Of a stretch of 31,219 bases of DNA, positions 25,020-31,219 are shown piece after piece. The notes under the pieces are model-generated. The model made no database searches. It was not told where the DNA came from and worked only from the letters and a program-made list of their open reading frames with translations. Each line of letters opens with the position of its first letter. Position 1 is the stretch's first letter. The translations under genes and the position numbers were made by a program. Source of the DNA: an uncultured Lachnospiraceae bacterium (GTDB lineage Bacteria; Bacillota; Clostridia; Lachnospirales; Lachnospiraceae); the NCBI GenBank assembly GCA_937950565.1, contig CALFCS010000081.1:1-31219 (forward strand), written 5' to 3'.

Positions 25020-25713
25020 GAAATCAGGATGTGATAGAATTTCTAGGACTATGGGATAGATTACATAATCCAGATTTTACCCCCTCGAATTCGGAGGGGG
25101 TAAAAAGCAGGCTGGAGCGAATGCGTTTACAATGTAGCCTAAGAAATGTATAGAAGCGACAGACGCTATCGGTATTGTCTCAAAATTGGGACGTTATGGT
25201 GGAACATATACACATAGCGTTATCGCCATGTCCTTTGCGACTTGGATTTCTCCTGAGTTTCAATTATTTATCATAAAAGACAATAGGAGATTAAAGACAG
25301 ATGAAAATAGTCGATTATCTCTGAATTGGAATCTAAACAGAGAGATTTCTAAGCTGAATTATAGGATAAATACTGATGCGATAAAAGAAAATTTGATTCC
25401 GCCAGAATTAACACCTGCACAGGTGGCTTATACTTATGCTAATGAAGCGGATATGTTGAATGTTGTTTTGTTTGGAAAAACAGCGAAGCAGTAGAAAGAT
25501 GAAAATTCATCTGTAAAAGGAAATATGCGAGACATGGCAACGTTGAATCAATTGTTGGTGTTGGCTAATTTGGAAAGTTATAATGCAATTTTAATCAATC
25601 AAGGTAATAATCAAAAAGAGCGAATGGAGTTACTTCGACAGTTAGCAGTACAACAGTTGCAGACTTTGGATACAGTAAGTTTAAATAACTTGTCGAAATT
25701 GGCAATGGAATAA
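24974..25713 (+). pseudogene. KilA-N domain protein, broken by a frameshift and two stops
   Basis: KilA-N proteins are phage and mobile-element DNA-binding proteins. The first frame reads DDPTSVIQNWMRNQDVIEFL and GLWDRLHNPDF (24986-25080). The frame then shifts by one in the A-run near 25102-25106 and continues as KQAGANAFTM, TAG (25135-25137, where Ser or another residue should be), then PKKCIEATDAIGIVSKLGRY. It goes on through ISPEFQLFIIKDNRRLKTD and LSLNWNLNREISKLNYRI to TAKQ. There a second TAG (25492-25494) replaces a probable Trp. The same frame resumes as NMRDMATLNQLLVLANLESY and ends at 25713. The 5' end is missing. All parts are in order, so this is one gene decayed by point mutations. 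It is a marker of past phage or element DNA, inactive now. Confidence 0.85.
25075..25105. repeat. 12-base perfect inverted repeat at the KilA-N frameshift
   Basis: TTTTACCCCCTC (25075-25086) and GAGGGGGTAAAA (25094-25105) flank the 7-base loop GAATTCG. The hairpin is GC-rich against an A/T-rich background. It ends in the A-run where the KilA-N frame shifts, suggesting slippage or hairpin-mediated mutation. No T-run follows on either strand, so it is not a standard terminator. Confidence 0.6.
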
Positions 25714-25733
25714 TAGAGAAAAAGATTTTATAA

Positions 25734-26084
25734 GTGTATAGGATTTGTCGAATTCGGTTGCTCAACGAAAAGACAGTCGAGACGGTATGTTTATTGTCCA
25801 AACTTCATTCAGACCAACATATCGAGGTGGAGCTGAAGATGGACGAGCTTGATTTGACGGCTGCGGAGAGCAAAGCCACTTATGAAGAAATTAAGGATTA
25901 TGTACTGGAACATAGTGGGTTGAAAGTCAGCAGTTTATATATTGCACAGGTAAAGGAGAAATATGGTATTATTGAGAGGGCAAATTATAATCTGCCAAAA
26001 TCGGAAAATTCCAGACAGCCAAAATGCCCGCCAGAGAAAGAAGAGGCTATAAGGGATGCAATGAAACATTTTCGTATGATTTGA
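25734..26084 (+). pseudogene. Severed C-terminal tail of a second RlmD/RumA-type rRNA methyltransferase
   Basis: From about residue 14 (base 25773) this frame reads TVETVCLLSKLHSDQHIEVE, then DLTAAESKATYEEIKDYVL, GLKVSSLYIAQVKEKYGI and PPEKEEAIRDAMKHFRMI. From memory this is the C-terminal extension of RlmD/RumA-type methyltransferases in Lachnospiraceae, where VETVxLLS is the last conserved motif of the catalytic domain. The catalytic domain, Fe-S cysteines and SAM motifs are absent, and the 13 residues before the match are not native. The stop at 26084 is the natural one. It probably records an insertion or deletion that cut an rlmD paralogue; the intact rlmD upstream ends with a different tail. 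An independent role as a small RNA-binding protein is unlikely but possible. Confidence 0.72.
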
Positions 26085-26135
26085 TGGTAGTTTAAAATTG
26101 GTGTATGTTGTAGATATACGGGAAGGGGAGAGAAA

Positions 26136-27719
26136 ATGATAAAGATAATATCACCTTTTAGTGCTATTCCATCTTGGGAAGGGTTTGAGTATCAAGGGCA
26201 TATAGCTTTGTTTATTGTGTTAAAACATATATGGCATGAAATTGAATTGGGAAATAGGGGAGAAATAAATTTATATAAATTAGGTATTGAGGGTGAAGAA
26301 GATTTTTCAATTATTAAGAGTGGTAATTATGTTAGTTTGCATCAGGTAAAGGCTGGAAAGATAGATTTATGTGATAGTGATAAAGCATGTTTTATATTAT
26401 CTGCATTGCAGTATGAAACTGAAAAAGCATATTTTCATATTGTTTCGCAAGCCTCTATTCCATTTGATTTTGTTGATAAAACTGTAAAACATATTGAAAA
26501 TCTTATAACCGAATTAAATAAAGAGGTTAAGACAAAGAAAGAATTTAGTGATGAGATAAAGAAATTGGAAACTTCATGTGGGAAAAAAATAAAAAAGAGC
26601 GATGCATTATATAAACAAACAGAAGGAAAATATATAGTAACCAGTAATATTACTGCCAATGCACCTAAAGGCTCTATACATAAAATATTAGATTTTGTCT
26701 GTGCTGGTAATAAAGAAAAGCAAAATGTTATCAAAGTGATTCAGAAAGTGGTACCAGAGTTATCTTTGTGTAGAGATAAATTACAGGGAAAATGCGATTC
26801 AGATATGTGGAAAATATATGATAAACGATTTACAACATCTGCAGAAGTTATAGAAAATTCATGTAAGATTATTGAAAAAATATTAAAGAAGATTAATCCA
26901 GAGGGGAGCATATACTATGATGAGATATACTATCAATTTGTTTATGATGAATTGGTCCTTTTCATAAAAAAGGTAATTAGGGAGCACAATACACAAAGTA
27001 AAAAGAATTCATGTAAAATATCATTTTTAAAACTATTCGATTTAATAGTAAAAGATTATAAAGCTGAAAGTAATACTACAGAATATATGTATTATGAGCT
27101 ACTTCAGTTGATAAAAGATATATTTAAAAAATATCCAAGTAGCGCTCGAACAGATTGTAATTTTAGTGATTGTGGAATTTGTAAAACTACTAATGAGTGT
27201 AATTTATATCGTCAGATGATGGAGATTGATAATAAAAGTTACAGAGACAAAAAGGATTTTTTATACAAGTTACTTTTAAGAACCCCAAAAAATAATTTAC
27301 CAAGAGGTAGTGTGATTAATAATTTATTTATAACACTATTGAAGAGGATAGAATGCTTAAGATATTGTGATTCGAATGTTATTTTAGCAAAAAAGGATGA
27401 GGAAATTTATCGATTGACTTTAGATGAAAATGAATATATTGAAGATTTTGAAGACCAATTGAAGAAAGAATTACATGAAAATCATAAAGACAAATTTCTT
27501 ATTTATGAAAGTGATGTCCTAATTACTGACAGATTAAATAAGTCAGATTATAGATATAATCAAATTAATTTTAATGTTATGGGTTCAGACGAATTAAATG
27601 AAATTGCGGATATAACGTCAGATTCAATTGAACGTCAAAAAATTAATTACAATAAGTCAAAAATTATTAGAATAATAAGTAAAGATGTAGCGGAGGAGGA
27701 GTTGAACAATCATGAATGA
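26136..27719 (+). CDS. ABC-3C system effector protein with PD-(D/E)xK-like N-terminal domain
   Basis: ABC-three-component (ABC-3C) systems pair an effector, a middle component and an SMC/RecF-like ATPase in predicted conflict islands. This 527-residue first gene begins with a domain resembling DUF4297-type nucleases: WEGFEYQGHIALFIVLK (14-30), the acidic strand GIEGEEDFSII (50-60) and VSLHQVKAG (66-74). E55/D56 with Q70 and K72 fit the D/E-xn-QxK core. The middle (about 110-300) is helical. A C-x4-C-x2-C-x5-C cluster at C341, C346, C349 and C355 could bind zinc or an Fe-S centre. The tail is helical and charged. GGAAGGGGAGAG precedes ATG 26136, and its end overlaps the next gene by 8 bases. 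The effector would cut DNA when the ATPase senses invading or abnormal DNA; no such system has been shown here, so this is inference. Confidence 0.75.
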   Translation: MIKIISPFSAIPSWEGFEYQGHIALFIVLKHIWHEIELGNRGEINLYKLGIEGEEDFSIIKSGNYVSLHQVKAGKIDLCDSDKACFILSALQYETEKAYFHIVSQASIPFDFVDKTVKHIENLITELNKEVKTKKEFSDEIKKLETSCGKKIKKSDALYKQTEGKYIVTSNITANAPKGSIHKILDFVCAGNKEKQNVIKVIQKVVPELSLCRDKLQGKCDSDMWKIYDKRFTTSAEVIENSCKIIEKILKKINPEGSIYYDEIYYQFVYDELVLFIKKVIREHNTQSKKNSCKISFLKLFDLIVKDYKAESNTTEYMYYELLQLIKDIFKKYPSSARTDCNFSDCGICKTTNECNLYRQMMEIDNKSYRDKKDFLYKLLLRTPKNNLPRGSVINNLFITLLKRIECLRYCDSNVILAKKDEEIYRLTLDENEYIEDFEDQLKKELHENHKDKFLIYESDVLITDRLNKSDYRYNQINFNVMGSDELNEIADITSDSIERQKINYNKSKIIRIISKDVAEEELNNHE

Positions 27720-28509
27720 TTTAATTAATAAAATTTTTAACTCATACAATTATATTAAGATTTCTGGTATTGGTAATGAAAAAATAGAATTCTATAAGCA
27801 TAAATCCGCTAAAATTGCTAATTATTTTCTTGTTAACACCATAGATTGTAGGGGGTTTGAAGACGACGAAGAAAAAGTAATAAATGCATTAGAACAATTA
27901 GAAAATGAATATTCTAAAAGAGTGACTTCTAATGGTGTTTCGTTGAAGCAAAGAATAATTGAATCTTTTGATGATATAAAGGAAGCTAGTCAGGTAGATA
28001 AGAATATATCCGCAATTTATTTATTACAATTTAAAGATATAGAAAAAATAAATAATTATAGAAATGTAGTGTATTCAATAGAAGAATCTCCTAATTACTT
28101 TAAGAGATATGTTTTACCTTATACACAGAAACAAACGGAACAATTGAATTTAGCTTTATCTCAATATGGCGATAGGTCATTAGTAGATGCATTATGTCAA
28201 ATTGTAGATAATGAGGATAATTATTTTGAATTAGTAGAAGGAAAAGATTTGAATAGTACATATGGTTTGGTGGTTCGTATGTTTTCTAAAATTCCTTTTT
28301 TACAGTACAAATTTAAGACAGAATTAGCACCTGACCCAATAGAAATACAGATAGAGCGTAATTTGAATAAAGATTTAATCAGTTACCATAGTTTTTTGGA
28401 TAAAAACGAATATAATATTGAAGATATACTTCTCTTAGAAAATAATTTTGTAATTAGTGAGGAGGATTTAGATAAAGAAATCCAGAAATTGATGAAAGGG
28501 GTAAAATAA
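27712..28509 (+). CDS. ABC-3C system middle component (MC1-like)
   Basis: The 265-residue protein fits the small middle component of ABC-3C systems, thought to link effector and ATPase. It has an alpha/beta start (YIKISGIGNEKIEFYKH, then YFLVNTIDCRGF) and a strand-turn ISAIYLLQFKD. The motif IEESPNYFKRYVLPYTQKQ (about 123-141) is typical of the MC1 group as I recall it. Helices follow to the acidic C-terminus. There are no catalytic motifs. GGAGGAG lies inside the end of the effector gene, and it overlaps both neighbours (8 bases before, 1 base after), so all three proteins are probably made in fixed ratio. Confidence 0.75.
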   Translation: MNDLINKIFNSYNYIKISGIGNEKIEFYKHKSAKIANYFLVNTIDCRGFEDDEEKVINALEQLENEYSKRVTSNGVSLKQRIIESFDDIKEASQVDKNISAIYLLQFKDIEKINNYRNVVYSIEESPNYFKRYVLPYTQKQTEQLNLALSQYGDRSLVDALCQIVDNEDNYFELVEGKDLNSTYGLVVRMFSKIPFLQYKFKTELAPDPIEIQIERNLNKDLISYHSFLDKNEYNIEDILLLENNFVISEEDLDKEIQKLMKGVK

Positions 28510-30917
28510 TGAGTTATAAAATTGAGAGCTTAAAAGTACGAAATTTTAAGTGTTTTGATAAGAAAAAATTTTATGAATTTTATTTTTTGCAGGATGCGAA
28601 TCCTACCATTTTATCTGGACCCAATGGATTTGGAAAAACAACATTTTTTGATGCCATTGAATTGATTTTTACAAAAAGAATAACACGTTTGAATTCAGAG
28701 ATTGAAGATGGCAGGACAAACTTAGGAAAGAATATTTTATTAAACACATCGGATGAATGCGGATACTTGATATTGTCATTGATAGATTCAACGAAAAAAA
28801 GTCTAACTATCATTACGGAGATAGACAATAACTTTACGAAGTTAACCATTGATACAGCAATTAAATTTACTTATGTTGAAGGAACCATTGATACAAATAA
28901 ATTTGATGATTTTTTAATGAAAAGTATAAAATGGGAGGATGATATTTCGGCATTTGATAACATAAGTTATATAAAGGAGCACTTTAACGTTTATTATTAC
29001 GTTTCTCAGGCAGAATCAGTTCATTTTTTAAAAAATAATATAGCTACAAGGAAAGATAGCATGACTAAACTTCTTCAAACAGAAGTTATACAAGAGAAGA
29101 TTAATAAAATAGAACGTAATTTAATTGGAGCTACAAAGGCAAAAAAAGGGGTTATAATTAATGATGAAATAAAAGTTGTAAAAACTGAATTAGATAAGAA
29201 GATATATGATTTGAAAAATATATTAGAGCATGGTGTGGAAGTATATAAAGAAGTAAGTTATAATTCCTTACTTGTTTATCCTCAACAATGTGAAATGAAA
29301 AAATGGGATATTGAGAAGTTAGAGTTAAAAAATGTCTCGGAAAAACAAGTATCGGAATATATTGCTGAAATAAATAGTATCTATAATTTATACCAGGATT
29401 TGTCTGATTATAAGAAGTTCTTGAAAAATAAAGAAATCGAGAGCCTTACAAATAATGACGAAGCAATTTTAAATTATACTAAATTTAGTATGTTTATCAA
29501 AAATAATATATTTGATTTTAAGCAAATTGAAAAAGAAGTTGTAAGATTGAACCGATTGTTGGATGTCTTTAAATATAGTACTTTCTTTCGTAGTAAGTTA
29601 GATATATCAAAATATAAAAAGGAAGATATAGTTTTATTACAAAAAGGAGGATTGGTTCCTGAAATAGTAGTGGTTGATGATTTAGATAGATATGTTAGCG
29701 AAATAAAAGTATTATATTCTCAATTGGGAGAGAAAGAGAAGAAGACAAATGAACTGTTGCAAGCGAGAGAAAAGCTTCATTCAGTAAGAAAAAATAATGT
29801 CTTTGTAAATCATTGCCCTTATTGCAATGCTCCCTATGACAATCCTGAATTATTAGAAGCAGCATATAATGCTTTGAGTTCTCAGTTGAAAAGTTCACAA
29901 GATAAAATTTCTATGGAAATAGAAACTAAATCAAAGAAATTATCTGACTACGTTAAACCGATAGTTGATTCGATAGGTAAATTATTTGAGCAAAAGGATT
30001 ATGAAGAAATAGAAAATATTCGTGCAGCTGCAAGTGAATATTCGAGATTTCTAAAGTCAGAAAAGAAAATAGATGAGATTATAAAAATTCATGAGTTTAT
30101 AGGAGAAAATAATTCGTGGAAAGAACTTGATGAGGCAAGTAAGATTATTGAATTGAAAAGAATTATCGAGACAAATCTTTCTGCCTATGAAAATAAAAAC
30201 TTTTTGGAGAATTTGAAAATTTTTAATTACGACAATGTATTTAAAGAAAATGCTTTAATATTATCTATAGAGCAACCAAATTTAAAGGATAAAATTTCTG
30301 TAGATAATAAAATTATGTTTATAAATTACCAAAATAGTCTTATGAAAAATGAAGAAATTAATCTAATAAAAAATGATGTAAAGATATTAATTACTAAGTT
30401 GAAAAAACTTGAAAAGATTAGAAAGAATTTTGATGATTTAAAGATTCTATATAATAAGGCTATAAATGAATATAAAAATTTAGTGTTAAAGAAATTGCGA
30501 GTTCCTCTTTTGATATACACGGGGAAAATATTACAAGATTATCAAAATGGACTAGGTGTTTTTATCAATAAGGATGAAATGAGATTTGTTTCGAATGGTG
30601 ATGCAAAGCACGATATACTTAACACTTTTAGTTCAGGACAATTGTCTGGATTTGTGTTATCATTTTTATTTGCAATGAATAAACGATATATTTCAGAAGA
30701 AAATGATGATATTGGTTTTATTTTAATTGATGATCCGGTGCAAACGATGGATGATATTAATATAGCATCCTTCATAGAAGTACTAAGGAACGATTTTCCA
30801 ACTAAGCAGATTATTTTGTCTACACATGAAACTGATAAGGAAAATTATATATTATACAAATTCTTAAAATATAACCTAAAAGGTCAGTCATTTAATGTGA
30901 AAGATAATATGTATTAA
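28509..30917 (+). CDS. ABC-3C system SMC/RecF-like ATPase with CPYC hook
   Basis: This 802-residue ATPase has the N-terminal half of an ABC head (LKVRNFKCFDK, Walker A GPNGFGKTT at 37-45) and a Q-loop region (YYVSQAESVHF). A long coiled coil is broken near its middle by CPYCNAPYDNPELL (C436, C439), a Rad50-type zinc-hook motif. The C-terminal half carries the signature FSSGQLSGF (707-715), Walker B GFILIDDPVQTMDD (D741, D742) and the H-loop ILSTHE. This matches RecF/Rad50-like ATPases of ABC-3C systems rather than transporters, and no membrane segment is present. The hook suggests tethering of two ATPase dimers or DNA ends. The ATG overlaps the stop of the middle component (TAATG), with AAAGGGG before it. 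All catalytic residues are intact. Confidence 0.9.
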   Translation: MSYKIESLKVRNFKCFDKKKFYEFYFLQDANPTILSGPNGFGKTTFFDAIELIFTKRITRLNSEIEDGRTNLGKNILLNTSDECGYLILSLIDSTKKSLTIITEIDNNFTKLTIDTAIKFTYVEGTIDTNKFDDFLMKSIKWEDDISAFDNISYIKEHFNVYYYVSQAESVHFLKNNIATRKDSMTKLLQTEVIQEKINKIERNLIGATKAKKGVIINDEIKVVKTELDKKIYDLKNILEHGVEVYKEVSYNSLLVYPQQCEMKKWDIEKLELKNVSEKQVSEYIAEINSIYNLYQDLSDYKKFLKNKEIESLTNNDEAILNYTKFSMFIKNNIFDFKQIEKEVVRLNRLLDVFKYSTFFRSKLDISKYKKEDIVLLQKGGLVPEIVVVDDLDRYVSEIKVLYSQLGEKEKKTNELLQAREKLHSVRKNNVFVNHCPYCNAPYDNPELLEAAYNALSSQLKSSQDKISMEIETKSKKLSDYVKPIVDSIGKLFEQKDYEEIENIRAAASEYSRFLKSEKKIDEIIKIHEFIGENNSWKELDEASKIIELKRIIETNLSAYENKNFLENLKIFNYDNVFKENALILSIEQPNLKDKISVDNKIMFINYQNSLMKNEEINLIKNDVKILITKLKKLEKIRKNFDDLKILYNKAINEYKNLVLKKLRVPLLIYTGKILQDYQNGLGVFINKDEMRFVSNGDAKHDILNTFSSGQLSGFVLSFLFAMNKRYISEENDDIGFILIDDPVQTMDDINIASFIEVLRNDFPTKQIILSTHETDKENYILYKFLKYNLKGQSFNVKDNMY

Positions 30918-30972
30918 TTTGAAACGAAAATAGAAATATTAACAAGATTTAGAATATAAGGTCTGTTTAGCA

Positions 30973-31158
30973 TGAGGTGCAGGGATAATCACATTATGGG
31001 ATTGACAGCAGCACAGGCAGCTATATCACAAAGATAGGCGAAAACCATTTTGGACTTTTACCATAAGTTTTGAGGAAGCACAGGCTTTCCGAAAAGCAAG
31101 TGGTGGCTATCTTAGAAAAAATCAATGGGAAGATTTGACTGTTGATGTTTATATCTAA
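30973..31158 (+). CDS. Hypothetical 61-residue ORF at the island end
   Basis: The frame begins at ATG 30973 (MRCRDNHIMGLTAAQALYHK) and ends with ISFEEAQAFRKASGGYLRK followed by NQWEDLTVDVYI. The second half looks like genuine protein: a helix with alternating charges, a GG turn and a terminal beta strand. It reads like the C-terminal end of a mobile-element protein. The first 20 residues look less natural, and GTG-like or internal ATG 30997 starts are possible. There is no good ribosome binding site. It is followed by a terminator 7 bases after the stop, which supports it as a real gene end, perhaps of a truncated gene. Family unknown. Confidence 0.4.
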
Positions 31159-31164
31159 ATAATC

Positions 31165-31204
31165 ATAAGCGTATCATTAGAAATAGTGGTACGCTTATTT
31201 TTTT
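31165..31204 (+). terminator. Rho-independent terminator at the island end
   Basis: ATAAGCGTATCATT and AGTGGTACGCTTAT pair over 14 bases with two G-U pairs and a loop of about 6 bases, followed by an unbroken T-run. It would end the ABC-3C or small-ORF transcript. Confidence 0.85.
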
Positions 31205-31219
31205 GCCCCGATTTTGCAT

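Noticed and set aside
25075..25105. Hairpin considered as an intrinsic terminator
   Set aside because: Neither strand has a T-run after the stem, and it falls within former KilA-N coding sequence.
25095..25140. Programmed frameshifting or stop readthrough in the KilA-N gene
   Set aside because: Two separate stops plus a missing 5' end make decay the simpler explanation.
25734..26084. Complete small gene of 116 residues
   Set aside because: The first 13 residues do not fit, there is no ribosome binding site, and the rest matches only the tail of a larger methyltransferase family.
20142..30917. One single operon joining the STAND gene and the ABC-3C genes
   Set aside because: About 1.2 kb of broken genes lies between them, and the ABC-3C effector has its own strong ribosome binding site; two systems side by side is the simpler reading.
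1..31219. CRISPR arrays, tRNA and rRNA genes
   Set aside because: No regularly spaced repeats, no cloverleaf-like segments and no rRNA-like stretches were seen on reading through.

Overview
The window looks like a chromosomal segment of a gut-type Clostridia, most likely Lachnospiraceae. This rests on low-to-moderate GC, strong AGGAGG-type ribosome binding sites, sigma-A-type promoters, and housekeeping proteins (MutS2, a YhaM-type exonuclease, an RlmD-type 23S rRNA methyltransferase) of Firmicutes character. No rRNA, tRNA or CRISPR array was recognised. All product names come from reading motifs and protein sequence by eye; no database search was run.

Layout. (1) 1-1765: end of a mobile element and debris. 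The 3' part of a large serine recombinase lacks its zinc-ribbon segment by an in-frame deletion. A headless small gene, a doubtful 46-codon ORF and a small two-helix membrane protein follow on the minus strand. (2) 1887-4883: a ferrous-iron uptake operon (short Fur-like regulator, FeoA, FeoB, Cys-rich FeoB-associated protein). It has a textbook TTGACA-17-TATAAT promoter, three near-consensus Fur boxes and a terminator. (3) 4915-11408: a complete four-gene Wadjet (JetABCD) anti-plasmid system with its own extended -10 promoter. (4) 11389-15914, minus strand: mutS2, an OmpR-type response regulator and a HAMP histidine kinase in apparent operon order. The kinase stop lies 20 bases inside the end of jetD. 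(5) 16046-19914: a membrane-anchored HtrA/PDZ protein that has lost the catalytic triad, then yhaM and an rlmD-type gene, then a terminator.

(6) 20077-31204: a visibly more A/T-rich defence island. It carries a 1585-residue protein with a SMEK-like N-terminal domain, a STAND/NACHT-like P-loop NTPase and a very long alpha-helical tail (an Avs-like candidate). Then comes about 1.2 kb of wreckage: a 39-codon stub, a KilA-N gene broken by one frameshift and two stops, and the severed C-terminal tail of a second RlmD/RumA-type methyltransferase. After that is a tightly overlapping three-gene ABC-three-component (ABC-3C) cassette: a nuclease-like effector, a middle component, and an SMC/RecF-like ATPase with a CPYC hook. 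A 61-residue unknown ORF and a terminator close the window.

Working together: the Jet proteins would sense and cut small circular DNA. The SMEK-STAND protein and the ABC-3C cassette look like two independent invader-sensing nuclease systems placed side by side in an insertion hot spot downstream of rlmD. The least explained element, and the best candidate for an undescribed system, is the SMEK-STAND protein with its overlapping leader ORF and truncated downstream neighbour.
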